Counted from the stretch's first letter, positions 20,215 to 28,236 are shown. The stretch: 60,117 nucleotides of DNA from Thermoanaerobaculia bacterium (GCA_028066595.1 JALCBJ010000007.1:75319-135435); one strand, 5' to 3'. Numbers and translations are program-made. The notes: generated from the sequence alone by a model not told the origin.

Positions 20215-20314
20215 GGTGCGTGGCACCCATCGGCTCAGCTCAGCTCAGCTCAGCTCAGCTCAGCTCAGAAGGGTGCGTGGCACCCATCGGCCAGCTCAAA
20301 AGGTGCGTGGCACC
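20215..20314. repeat. Three REP-like hairpins GGTGC-GTG-GCACC upstream of the RAYT
   Basis: Perfect 13-bp hairpins (5-bp stem, GTG loop) at 20215-20227, 20272-20284 and 20302-20314, each preceded by A/G-rich AAA(A)GG or AGAAGG and followed by CAT. A degenerate fourth copy (AGAAGGGTGCCGGC) sits at about 20196. They lie 94-193 bp upstream of the transposase start and are inverted relative to the copies on its other side, the arrangement expected for RAYT substrates. Confidence 0.8.
20233..20268. repeat. (GCTCA)7 pentanucleotide tandem repeat
   Basis: Seven perfect GCTCA units plus one base lie between two of the REP-like hairpins. The flanking sequence (GCCCAGCCCAGCTCAG, 20180-20195) shows interrupted copies of the same word. 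It probably arose by slippage. Not coding in any frame I believe. Confidence 0.85.
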
Positions 20315-20340
20315 CATGGCCGCACCCATCGGCCATCGGC

Positions 20341-20472
20341 GATGACGACGGCGACGGCCTGTGCGCCGATACAGACTGCGACGACACCGATCCGACGAAC
20401 GCCTGCGCTGTGATCTTCACGGATGACTTCGAGTCGGGAAATACGACGCAATGGAGCTCGACCGCGCAGTGA
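20341..20472 (+). pseudogene. 3' remnant of a secreted protein gene with DxDxDG loop and FESG C-terminal motif
   Basis: An open stretch with no start codon of its own encodes DDDGDGLCADTDCDDTDPTN, then ACAVIFTDDFESG and NTTQWSSTAQ before TGA. The end matches the FxDGFESGxxxxWS motif that closes four intact secreted proteins of this window. The Asp/Cys-rich part resembles calcium- or copper-binding repeats that precede this motif elsewhere. Upstream in frame there is only REP hairpin and GCTCA repeat, then a stop. The body of the gene was therefore apparently deleted or replaced when the RAYT/REP block arrived. Confidence 0.7.
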
Positions 20473-20485
20473 TTGCCGGCGTCGG

Positions 20486-21961
20486 TCAGTCCGGCCCGTA
20501 TCGCACCAGGTACCCGCGCATGTCGAGTTTCTTTCTCGCTTGCTCGGAGCTCATGTAGCGGATCTTGCCGTAGACGGGACGTTCCGGACCCCACGGACGG
20601 TCGTAGCGACCGAGCACCCAGAAGATGCCGGAGTATGAGTTGGGATTGCGGCCGTCGAGGGCGTATTTGTTGTTCAGCTCGATCATGACGGCGAGGGCGT
20701 CTCGGGGCGTCTCCGACCACTCGAAGATCTTCTTGCCCCAGAGCATTCGCAGGTAGTTGTGAATGCGGCCTTCGCGCACGAGCTCGCGTTGGGCTGCGTT
20801 CCACACGTCGTCGTGGGTTTGCGCGTGCTCGAACGTTTCGAGATCGTAGATCGCGTCGCGTTTGTCGCCGAGATGTGCCTCGATCGTTTCCCGCGCCCAA
20901 CTGGCCAGCGACTCGTAGCGGTCGTAGCCGTCCTCCCGAAAGCACATGTTGTAGCCCAGTTCGCGCCAAGTCACGATCTCGTCGAGGAACGACTCCGCCG
21001 GCTCCGGGAGACCCCACCAGCCGACGCGCCGGCCCCGGAGTGGGCCTGACGTGAGCGCGGGATGCCATCGGTACCGTCCGGCCACGGCGCAGAGCACCTG
21101 ATGAACTCCGACGTGGCCGAAGTGAAGGTGTGCGGATAGCTCCGAGCTGGCCCGATCGTCGAGATTGCGACGATCGTCGTCGTACCGGGCAAGGCGTTGG
21201 TCGAGGAAGCGTTCCAGTAGCTGCTGTCCCGCTGACTCGCCCCCGGAGAAGTCGTTCACCGGCGGTACCGAGTGGTTGATGGGCAGATCCGACAGGTCTG
21301 GAAGGCGATCCTTCGCAAGCGCCGGGGCTGAGTTGGTCCATCGGGACGTGATGGTCTTCGGGAAGCCGATGCATTCGGGAAGGTCGAGCTCAGTGAGCGG
21401 ATCCTCACTCGGCATTTCGAGGAGATGCTCCGCGAGCACTTTTTGGAGATGGCGTCGCAGATCGACAGCCCGCAGGAAGGTCTTGTCTGGCTGACGTAGC
21501 GGTAGCAGGCCGTTGCCGTCCACTTGCTCCAGCCGGCACGTTTCGGCGAGTCGCTCACCGGCCGCCGCGACCATGCGAGGTAGGAAGAAGCACGGGAATT
21601 CGTCGGTGACGACGACGCAGGCGCGCGTCGCCAACGCCTCGAGCAGGCCGGCCCCTTCCCCAGCTGTCGTCTCCACGAAGGAGAAGTGAGGGACGCCGAG
21701 GCGATGCAGCCTGGCGGCGTTGTCGGCCATGCCCTCGAGCACGAAACGATGGAGGCGGTCGCTGGCCCATGGATAGCCACAGCGCAGCGCCTCCAACACG
21801 ACGAGTGGCTTCCCGAGCTCCAGCGCGCGGTGGACAGCATGGTCCAGGGCGAAGTTCCAGCGCGTCCGGCGCTGCGTGATCATCCAGTAGAGGACGTATT
21901 CGCCGTCTTCGATGATCGGAGCGTCGTTGACTTGGGACAGGCGGAGGTGGGGTATTGCCAT
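20486..21961 (-). CDS. phrB: Class II CPD (deoxyribodipyrimidine) photolyase
   Basis: A 491-residue light-driven DNA repair enzyme that splits cyclobutane pyrimidine dimers with FAD. The start chosen (MAIPHLRLSQVNDAP) follows the family. The same frame is open for 76 more codons upstream, but that part is translated hairpin repeat and is rejected. The N-terminal alpha/beta antenna domain shows YVLYWMITQRRTRWNFAL and VTDEFPCFFLPRMV. The FAD-binding half shows WRELGYNMCFREDGYDRYES, LRMLWGKKIFEWS and NNKYALDGRNPNSYSGIFW, all class II hallmarks. Length is typical. The cofactor partner of the antenna domain cannot be told. It stands alone between two repeat blocks. Confidence 0.95.
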   Translation of the reverse strand: MAIPHLRLSQVNDAPIIEDGEYVLYWMITQRRTRWNFALDHAVHRALELGKPLVVLEALRCGYPWASDRLHRFVLEGMADNAARLHRLGVPHFSFVETTAGEGAGLLEALATRACVVVTDEFPCFFLPRMVAAAGERLAETCRLEQVDGNGLLPLRQPDKTFLRAVDLRRHLQKVLAEHLLEMPSEDPLTELDLPECIGFPKTITSRWTNSAPALAKDRLPDLSDLPINHSVPPVNDFSGGESAGQQLLERFLDQRLARYDDDRRNLDDRASSELSAHLHFGHVGVHQVLCAVAGRYRWHPALTSGPLRGRRVGWWGLPEPAESFLDEIVTWRELGYNMCFREDGYDRYESLASWARETIEAHLGDKRDAIYDLETFEHAQTHDDVWNAAQRELVREGRIHNYLRMLWGKKIFEWSETPRDALAVMIELNNKYALDGRNPNSYSGIFWVLGRYDRPWGPERPVYGKIRYMSSEQARKKLDMRGYLVRYGPD

Positions 21962-22003
21962 ATCGATTGGCTTCGCGCGATGGAGGGCGGTAGATGTCAG
22001 CCT

Positions 22004-22318
22004 ATCCAAGGCAGCAGGCAAGATGCCTGCGGTCCCAGCGGGTGCCCCTCGATGACATTGCCGAGCTCGCGCTCTGGATCCAAGGCAGCAGGCAGGATGC
22101 CTGCGGTCCCAGCAGGTGGCCCCTCGATGGAGGTGGCGTCTACCGATTCCTTGCCGATTTTCGAGGTCTGGATCGAAGGCAGCCGGCAAGATGCCGGCGG
22201 TCCCAGCAGGTGTTCGAACGATGGAGGTAGCCTTTTCCGACTTCGTTACCGACCTCGACCTCAGGGTCGGTAGGGGCAGGCAAGATGCCCCAGATCCCAG
22301 CAGGTGTCCGGGCGATGG
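22004..22318. repeat. Array of four hairpin repeats (GCAGGC-AAGAT-GCCTGC family) with compensatory stem changes
   Basis: Four units of about 52 bp at intervals of 68-94 bp, each GATC(C/G)AAGGCAGC-hairpin-GGTCCCAGC(A/G)GGTG followed by CGATG. Hairpins: GCAGGC/GCCTGC at 22014-22030 and 22088-22104, GCCGGC/GCCGGC at 22182-22198, and GGGGC/GCCCC at 22273-22291. Loop AAGAT or AGGAT is kept in the first three. Both arms change together, so the fold and not the word is preserved. The array fills the 523 bp between photolyase and the S4 gene; no other gene is seen there. Confidence 0.85.
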
Positions 22319-22480
22319 AGACGGGAGGGCTCCCAGCGAAAGGGCGATCGAGGTGCTGCGGCTGATATCAGGCCGGTTCGGTCGGAATCACAGGGGCGGA
22401 CCCAATGCGTATGGTCCGAAAGAGGGTGCGTGAATCGAGACGTTTCCTGCTGGGACCGCCGGCGTCTCGCCGGCTTCTGC
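22266..22480. repeat. Composite ~215-bp element, copy 1 (two converging hairpins around a conserved spacer)
   Basis: Starts with the fourth hairpin of the array and ends with an inverted hairpin GCCGGC-GTCTC-GCCGGC at 22458-22474 (preceded by CTGGGACC, the reverse of GGTCCCAG). The roughly 120-bp spacer shares blocks GTTCGGTCGGAATC, ATGCGT and TGCGTGAATCGAGAC with copy 2 near 26 kb. Confidence 0.75.
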
Positions 22481-22484
22481 CGAG

Positions 22485-22871
22485 TCAAGCATCTCCACGA
22501 CGAAAGCGGTCCATTTGCCGCCGTTCCTTCTTCGACGGCCTGCCCATGCCTTTCTCCCGCACCGCGGGCGCCTTGCGCATGATCCGTTCGATGGGATCGA
22601 GCTGAGGCTTGGGCGGACTGACGTCCTCGTAGACGCGGGGCGCTTCCTTCTTGGGTAGGGTCTTGTCGCGCAGCTCCTTGACTACCAGGATGCGGCTCCA
22701 GTCGCCGTACTCCACCTCCACCCGGTCGTCCAGCTGCAGATTGCGATGGGCCTTGGCAGTCTGACCGTTCACCTTCACCCGCGACAGGCTGCAGGCGCGG
22801 GTCGCCTGGCTGCGGGTCTTGAAGGCCCGCGCCACCTGTAGCCATTTGTCCAACCGGATCCCCGACGCCAT
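22485..22871 (-). CDS. hslR: S4-domain RNA-binding protein, HslR (Hsp15) family
   Basis: A 128-residue basic protein. An S4 domain covers residues ~3-65 (IRLDKWLQVARAFKTRSQA, RVKVNGQTAKAHRNLQLDDRVEVEYGD). The tail is Lys/Arg-rich (GMGRPSKKERRQMDRFRRGDA), as in Hsp15, which binds stalled 50S subunits carrying nascent chains and helps recycle them. Length fits the family. The gene diverges from the potassium channel with only 14 bp between the two start codons, so their promoters must lie inside each other's 5' coding regions or be shared. Its 3' end abuts the inverted hairpin of the composite repeat, which could act as a terminator. Confidence 0.88.
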   Translation of the reverse strand: MASGIRLDKWLQVARAFKTRSQATRACSLSRVKVNGQTAKAHRNLQLDDRVEVEYGDWSRILVVKELRDKTLPKKEAPRVYEDVSPPKPQLDPIERIMRKAPAVREKGMGRPSKKERRQMDRFRRGDA

Positions 22872-22885
22872 GGGATGATTACACC

Positions 22886-24547
22886 ATGCTCGCAGCGACC
22901 CGCCGCCGGGTGATCCTGGTCCTTGCGTCCCTCCCTGTCCTGCTCATTTCGACCGCTCTCCTCTACATGGCGGCGATGCACGTCTTGGAAGGTCAGGACC
23001 GGAGTTTCTGGCTTGCCTTGGAATGGGCGGCAGAAACTCTCACCACGACGGGATACGGCCGTGATGCCGTTTGGAATCACCCACTGATGGTGATCCTCGT
23101 CGTTCTGATCCAGTTCGGTGGCGTTTTCCTCGTCTACGTCTTGGTGCCCCTGCTGCTGTTGCCGTACATCGAAGAACGATTCCGTGCTAGCCCGCCGCCG
23201 ACGCTTACGGGAGGGGTTACGAACCACATCGTCATCTTCCGCTGGGGGCCGGCGGTCGAGACTCTTCTGGAAGAGCTGCTAGACGTCGCAGTACCGGTGG
23301 CGATCCTGGAACTGGACGAGGACGCCGCGCGTCAGGTCACCGACCTTCGGCGTGTCGACCGCAAGCGCTACAAGAAGGTGCACGTAGTGCTCGGTGCCGA
23401 CGTGGTCGCCGTGCTCGACGGCGCTCGCCTCCAGCGAGCTCGCGCTATCGTCGCGAACGGCAGTGACGAAGAGAACGCCACACTTGCGTTGGTAGCGCGG
23501 GAACGGGGATTCACCGGCGAGATCGTGGCCATCGTGGACGAGCCCTACCACCGCAAGTCGGTCTCCTCCGCGGGAGCCGATGCTGTCTTCACTCCGCGAC
23601 ATGTGTTGGGGGGAGCCCTCGCGGTATGCGCCAGCCACAAAGTGCAACCACGGGTCGGCGGCATCCAGCAGCTAGGGCGCAACCTCCGGATCGGCGAGGT
23701 GCGCATCGACCCGCAATGTGAGCTGGCCGGTCAGACGCTACGAAGCGTCGATCTGGCGGCGTCTACCGGGGCTACGGTCATCGGCCAATGGGTGGAGGGC
23801 AAGCTGGACAGTCATCCGAAAGCCGACATGGTGCTACAGCCCCGCGGTATCTTGCTGGCGGTTGGGCAGCCTGAGAGTCTGGAGGAGCTCTCCCGCCGCG
23901 CCAGCGCTGGCGGGCGTCAACGTTCGGGAGGACACTTCGTCATCGCCGGCTACGGTGAGGTAGGGCGCAAAGTGGCGACGTTGCTGCGCGACGTTGGTGA
24001 AACGGTTCTCGTGATGGACGAGAATCCCGATCTAGGAGCCGACATCGTCGGCGACATCGCGGATCCCGAGACGATCGCAGCGCTCGATCTCGAGTCGGCT
24101 CGTGCCATCATTCTCGCCCTCGACTCGGACGGTGCGACGCTCTTCGCGACCTTGATCGTGCGGGGCGAGATGCGTGATCTGCCCGTCATCGCGCGGGTGA
24201 ACCGCCCGACCAACATCGATCGCCTGCACCGCGCCGGTGCCGACTTTGCACTCTCTGTGTCTCAGGTTGCGGCACAGATTCTAGCCCACCGTCTGCTTCA
24301 CCGAGCTTCCTTCGCCTTGGGCACCGAGCTTCATATCTTGGAGGTCGAGTCGGAGAAGCTGACCGGGCGTCTCCTGCACGAGTTGGCGATCCGTCGCCGC
24401 ACTGGATGCTCCGTGGTGGCGATCGAGCGAGGCGACGAAGTGATCACCGAGCTGGGAGGTGACTTTGTGTTCCAATCGGGCGACCGCGTCTATGTCTGCG
24501 GCCACCGTGCCGATACGGATCGCTTTCATGGTCTCTACGCGGAATGA
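22886..24547 (+). CDS. RCK-domain potassium channel (2TM pore, two TrkA-N/C units)
   Basis: A 553-residue membrane protein. A first helix (residues ~8-30), pore loop with filter TTTGYG (53-58) and second helix (~65-92) form a two-helix channel subunit. Then come two cytoplasmic RCK units. The second is canonical (HFVIAGYGEVGRKVATLL, ~350-367, followed by VMDEN and TrkA-C). The first has HIVIFRWGPAVETLL in place of the GxGxxG loop, so it probably does not bind nucleotide in the usual way. Likely conducts K+ or a related monovalent cation under ligand control through the RCK ring. No Trk/Ktr partner is nearby. Filter TTTGYG instead of TVGYG occurs in bacterial channels of this class. Confidence 0.88.
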   Translation: MLAATRRRVILVLASLPVLLISTALLYMAAMHVLEGQDRSFWLALEWAAETLTTTGYGRDAVWNHPLMVILVVLIQFGGVFLVYVLVPLLLLPYIEERFRASPPPTLTGGVTNHIVIFRWGPAVETLLEELLDVAVPVAILELDEDAARQVTDLRRVDRKRYKKVHVVLGADVVAVLDGARLQRARAIVANGSDEENATLALVARERGFTGEIVAIVDEPYHRKSVSSAGADAVFTPRHVLGGALAVCASHKVQPRVGGIQQLGRNLRIGEVRIDPQCELAGQTLRSVDLAASTGATVIGQWVEGKLDSHPKADMVLQPRGILLAVGQPESLEELSRRASAGGRQRSGGHFVIAGYGEVGRKVATLLRDVGETVLVMDENPDLGADIVGDIADPETIAALDLESARAIILALDSDGATLFATLIVRGEMRDLPVIARVNRPTNIDRLHRAGADFALSVSQVAAQILAHRLLHRASFALGTELHILEVESEKLTGRLLHELAIRRRTGCSVVAIERGDEVITELGGDFVFQSGDRVYVCGHRADTDRFHGLYAE

Positions 24548-24675
24548 CCGGTGCCCGTCTCGGAACAACTCCAGCTATCCCTTGCTGGTGCGTTTCGCCT
24601 TCTAGCGGGATTCTCTATGGCCCGACGGGCTTAGTTTCTTCTCCCTGAGCTCTCTACACCAATCGAAAGGTATCC

Positions 24676-25902
24676 ATGCCCGAGTATCCCATCGTGCGCT
24701 TGAAGCGAGGGCGCGAGTCGTCCGTCGTCCGCCGCCATCCTTGGATCTTCTCCGGTGCCGTCGCCACCATCGAGGGTAGCGCCACCCGAGGCCAGACCGT
24801 CGACGTCGTGACCCACGACGGCCGACACCTGGGCCTTGGTGCAGTGTCGCCGCCGTCACAGATTCGCGTCCGCATGTGGACGATGGGTGAAAACGAACGA
24901 GATGTCGACGTCGACCAAGGTCTCTTTGCACGCCGTCTCGACGAGGCGCTAGAGCTCCGTGCGCCACTCCTCCGCGAGCCACGTGGAGGCTGCCGGCTCG
25001 TATATTCCGAGTCCGATCGCTTGCCCGGTGTGATCGTCGATCGCTACGCGGATGTGTTGGTCGTGCAATTCCTCTCCGAAGGTGCGGAACGTTGGCGGGA
25101 CACCATCCTCGACGCCCTGGAGGAGCGCCTTGCTCCGGCGACCATCTGGGAACGATCCGATGCCGACGTACGAGCCAAGGAAGGTCTACGGTCTCGTACC
25201 GGCTTGGCTCGCGGGGAAGAGCCACCGGCGCTGTTGGAGATCGACGAGGGAGGCGTTACGTGGAAGGTCGACGTCCGGAGTGGCCACAAGACCGGCTTCT
25301 ATCTCGATCAGCGCGAGAACCGGGCCGCGTTCGTCGATCATCTACGACGTCATGTGCTGCCGGACGCTCCACAAGCCCGGGTCCTGAACGCATTTGCCTA
25401 CACCGGTGGCTTCGGCGTGCTGGCGCTGTCGGCGGGAGCGGGTGAGGTGGTGCAGGTGGAGGCATCGAAGGACTGCCTGCGGCTAGGTCGCGAGAACGTG
25501 GAAGCCAACGATCTCGATCGAGATCGGCTGGAGTCCGTGGAGGGCAACGTCTTCTCAGAGCTCCGGCGTTTCCGTTCCGAGGGCCGTCGCTTCGACGTCG
25601 TGGTGCTCGATCCGCCGAAGTTCGTCGAGCATCGCAAGCACGTCGACAGGGCGGCGCGTGGCTACAAGGACATCAATCTCTTGGCCTGTCAGCTGCTAGC
25701 TCCCGGCGGGACGTTGGTGACGTTCTCCTGCTCCGGCCTGCTGGAAACGGAGTTGTTCCAGAAGATCGTCGCCGATGCGGCCCTCGATGCCGGCCGCGAA
25801 GCGCGCGTCGTCCGACGGCTCTCCCAGAGTGAGGATCATCCGGTGCACCTGGCATTCCCAGAGGCGTCGTATTTGAAGGGTCTGATCTGCAGGCTCGTCT
25901 AG
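24676..25902 (+). CDS. rlmI: RlmI-like class I 23S rRNA (cytosine-5) methyltransferase
   Basis: A 408-residue cytoplasmic SAM-dependent enzyme. N-terminal PUA domain (residues ~5-85, with RRHPWIFSGAV), a central RlmI-type region (GFYLDQRENRAAF, ~215-228), then a Rossmann methyltransferase: motif I LNAFAYTGGFGV (~237), DPPKF (~312) and FSCSG (~350) holding the candidate catalytic Cys. In E. coli RlmI methylates C1962 of 23S rRNA; substrate here is by homology only. The start codon ATG follows GAAAGG six bases upstream. The 128 bp before it contain no gene. Downstream is the second composite repeat. Confidence 0.9.
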   Translation: MPEYPIVRLKRGRESSVVRRHPWIFSGAVATIEGSATRGQTVDVVTHDGRHLGLGAVSPPSQIRVRMWTMGENERDVDVDQGLFARRLDEALELRAPLLREPRGGCRLVYSESDRLPGVIVDRYADVLVVQFLSEGAERWRDTILDALEERLAPATIWERSDADVRAKEGLRSRTGLARGEEPPALLEIDEGGVTWKVDVRSGHKTGFYLDQRENRAAFVDHLRRHVLPDAPQARVLNAFAYTGGFGVLALSAGAGEVVQVEASKDCLRLGRENVEANDLDRDRLESVEGNVFSELRRFRSEGRRFDVVVLDPPKFVEHRKHVDRAARGYKDINLLACQLLAPGGTLVTFSCSGLLETELFQKIVADAALDAGREARVVRRLSQSEDHPVHLAFPEASYLKGLICRLV

Positions 25903-25911
25903 GTGCTCTCG

Positions 25912-26125
25912 GGGATCCAAGGCAGCAGGCAAGATGCCTGCGGTCCCAGCGGGTGTCGGCCAAGAGGAGCGGAGCTCCCAGCAATAGCCAACCGAGTTGG
26001 CGCGGCCGAGATCCGGTAGTTCGGTCGGAATCCGGACTGGCGAGCCGATGCGTGTCGTCCCGGACGATGTTGCGTGAATCGAGACCGTTTCCAGCTGGGA
26101 CCGCCGGCGTCTCGCCGGCCTGTGC
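25912..26125. repeat. Composite ~215-bp element, copy 2
   Basis: Begins GATCCAAGGCAGC with hairpin GCAGGC-AAGAT-GCCTGC (25925-25941) and ends with inverted hairpin GCCGGC-GTCTC-GCCGGC (26103-26119). The spacer shares several blocks with copy 1 (for example GTTCGGTCGGAATC and TGCGTGAATCGAGAC) but has diverged between them. It fills most of the 362 bp between rlmI and the next start; no gene is visible there although a frame stays open through it. Confidence 0.8.
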
Positions 26126-26264
26126 CTGTGAGGATGCCTGGACGGAACTGTTCCGTTCGCCGGTGTTCCTTTCTGGCCGAGCGCTGGCCTTGGCTCGGGT
26201 CGACCCGACTGACGGATGGTCGGTGGCGATATGCTGTACTCAACCAACCTTGGAGGTGGATGCC

Positions 26265-26810
26265 ATGCGCACGAAGTGGAGCTTGTCCGTGCTCGTCCTT
26301 CTTTTGACCTTCGCTGGGGTCGCTACCGCTGCAGAGGAGACGGCGTTCGACGCCCAAGCAGCGTTCGATCGGCTGACCGAGCTGGCCGGTACCTGGACCG
26401 GAACCGCGGCCGGTGAAGGCAAGGCGGCTGAGGAATCCGAAGGCCAAGACATGAATGTCACCCATCGATTCCAGGTCTCGGCGAACGGCACCGTGGTGAT
26501 GGAGACGATGAATCCCGGGACGGAGCACGAGATGATCAACATGTATCACCTCGACGGCGACGACCTGATGCTGACCCACTACTGTGCAGGCGGCAATCAG
26601 CCGCGGATGCGGATCGTGGCCGCGGAGAGCTCGCCCGACCATCTGGTCTTCGATTTCGATGGTGGAACGAACCTCGACCCGGCCGTCGACGGCCACATCC
26701 ACGCGGCTCGTATCCAGCTGAAATCCGACGAGATTCACTCGGCCTGGATCTCTTACTACAACGGTGAGCAGGGTGGAAAGATGACCTTTTACCTGACTCG
26801 TGCGGAGTAG
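26265..26810 (+). CDS. Secreted lipocalin-like hypothetical protein
   Basis: A 181-residue exported protein. The long open frame upstream is repeat sequence; the ATG chosen has GGAGGTGG just before it and gives a classical signal peptide (MRTKWSLSVLVLLLTFAGVA, cleaved after ATA-A). The mature part (FDRLTELAGTWTGTA, THRFQVSANGTVVMETM, MYHLDGDDLMLTHYCAGG) has the alternating strand pattern of small lipocalin-like beta-barrels such as DUF1579-type proteins. Ligand unknown. Its last 11 bases overlap the start of the M64 peptidase gene, suggesting translational coupling. Confidence 0.75.
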   Translation: MRTKWSLSVLVLLLTFAGVATAAEETAFDAQAAFDRLTELAGTWTGTAAGEGKAAEESEGQDMNVTHRFQVSANGTVVMETMNPGTEHEMINMYHLDGDDLMLTHYCAGGNQPRMRIVAAESSPDHLVFDFDGGTNLDPAVDGHIHAARIQLKSDEIHSAWISYYNGEQGGKMTFYLTRAE

Positions 26811-28221
26811 CCAGTTCGGCGCGACCCTGTTGCTATCGGCGTTGGTCGTGACTCCGCTCGGCGCGCAAGAGGGCCCGAGGACGCTACGTGTCGACTACCA
26901 CCACACCGGTGGCCAAGGAGTCGAGATCTTCAGCCTCGACCGGGTGGTGATCGAGCCGCTGCCCTGGCCGGGTCATCCCGAAGGACGTCTCGACGACACC
27001 GGTTGGGGCGCCTACCGATTCCGCGTGTTCGATCCGAAGGGCACCGAGATCTACTCCTTGGGATTTGGTTCGATCTTCGACGAGTGGACCTCCACCGCGG
27101 AAGCCACGACTCGGCATCGCACGTTCCACGAATCGCTACGTTTTCCCGAGCCGGAAGGCGTGGTGACGGTCGTGGTGGAGAAGCGTGGCCTCGGCCACCA
27201 GCCGTTCGATGAGGTGTGGCGGACCGAGGTGGATCCGGCGGGCGTTTTCGTCGACACGTCCAACCCGCACCGGCTCGAAGCGATCGAGATCGACGTCCAG
27301 GGTCCTCCCACTTCGAAGGTCGACCTTCTTTTCCTGGGCGACGGCTACACGGCCGAAGAGTGCGTCTCCAAGTTCCAGCCCGCGTCCCGGGAGTTGGCCG
27401 AGGCGTTGTTCGCGCACGAGCCGTTCCGCTCGCGACGCAGCGACTTCAATATTTGGGGCCTATGCCCGCCTGCGAAGGAGTCTGGTGTATCGCGGCCGTC
27501 CACCGGTATCCATCGTCCTTCGCCGATTGGCGCGAGATATGACGCATTCGGATCCGAGCGCTACATCCTGACCTTCGAGAATCGCTCCTTTCGCGATGTC
27601 GCGGCGTGGGCTCCCTACGAATTCGTGGAGATCCTGGTGAACGGTGAGATCTACGGCGGCGGTGGCATCTTCAACCTCTACGCCACCGTGGCAGCACACA
27701 ACGACTTCGCGGACTACATATTCGTCCATGAGTTCGGTCACCACTTCGCCGGCCTGGCCGACGAGTACTACACCTCGCCGGTTGCCTACGAGTCACCGGG
27801 TCAGGTCGACGAGCCCTGGATGGCCAACGTCACGGCCCTGTTCGACCCTGACAACCTGAAGTGGGGCGACCTGGTGGCGGAAGGGACACCGCTGCCGACG
27901 CCGTGGCCGAAAGCGGCGTACGAGGAGCATGCGCGTGACGTGCGGGAGCGCCGGCGCCAGATCCGGGCGGAGAACCGGCCGGAATCCGAGATGTCGGCGC
28001 TGTTCGCAGAGCAGCGTGAGTGGGAGATGAAGGTCTTCTCCGAAGCGGAACACTCAGAAACTGTGGGAGCCTTCCAAGGTGCCAACTACGACGCTGAGGC
28101 GTTCTTCCGCCCGGAGATCGACTGCGTCATGTTCTCGCGCAACCCGGTTCCGTTCTGCTCGGTCTGCTCTCGGACGATGGAGCGCGTGATCGATCGATAC
28201 GCACCGCGTGACGCGAGATAG
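26800..28221 (+). CDS. Secreted M64-family zinc metallopeptidase
   Basis: A 473-residue exported peptidase starting at GTG inside the end of the previous gene. Signal peptide MRSSQFGATLLLSALVVTPL then GAQ-E. An N-terminal beta domain (~25-165) precedes the catalytic domain: KVDLLFLGDGYTAEE (~172) and HEFGHHFAGLADEYY (His310, Glu311, His314, with Asp/Glu about eight residues later as likely third ligand). These are the marks of the M64 (IgA peptidase) family. A Cys-rich end (CVMFSRNPVPFCSVCS) completes the zinc-peptidase fold in relatives. Substrate unknown; the IgA specificity of one family member should not be assumed. Probably cotranscribed with the lipocalin-like gene. Confidence 0.88.
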   Translation: MRSSQFGATLLLSALVVTPLGAQEGPRTLRVDYHHTGGQGVEIFSLDRVVIEPLPWPGHPEGRLDDTGWGAYRFRVFDPKGTEIYSLGFGSIFDEWTSTAEATTRHRTFHESLRFPEPEGVVTVVVEKRGLGHQPFDEVWRTEVDPAGVFVDTSNPHRLEAIEIDVQGPPTSKVDLLFLGDGYTAEECVSKFQPASRELAEALFAHEPFRSRRSDFNIWGLCPPAKESGVSRPSTGIHRPSPIGARYDAFGSERYILTFENRSFRDVAAWAPYEFVEILVNGEIYGGGGIFNLYATVAAHNDFADYIFVHEFGHHFAGLADEYYTSPVAYESPGQVDEPWMANVTALFDPDNLKWGDLVAEGTPLPTPWPKAAYEEHARDVRERRRQIRAENRPESEMSALFAEQREWEMKVFSEAEHSETVGAFQGANYDAEAFFRPEIDCVMFSRNPVPFCSVCSRTMERVIDRYAPRDAR

Positions 28222-28236
28222 GCACTAGCAAGCCCG

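Noticed and set aside
20195..20330. CRISPR array
   Set aside because: The repeated words are short hairpins and a GCTCA microsatellite with irregular spacing, no unique spacers of constant length, and no cas genes.
20486..22189. Photolyase extended by 76 residues at the N-terminus
   Set aside because: The extra part is translated hairpin repeat; family alignment and the ATG at 21961 support the shorter form.
25953..26264. Coding extension upstream of the lipocalin-like gene
   Set aside because: It is composite repeat sequence; the ATG at 26265 has a strong Shine-Dalgarno and a signal peptide.
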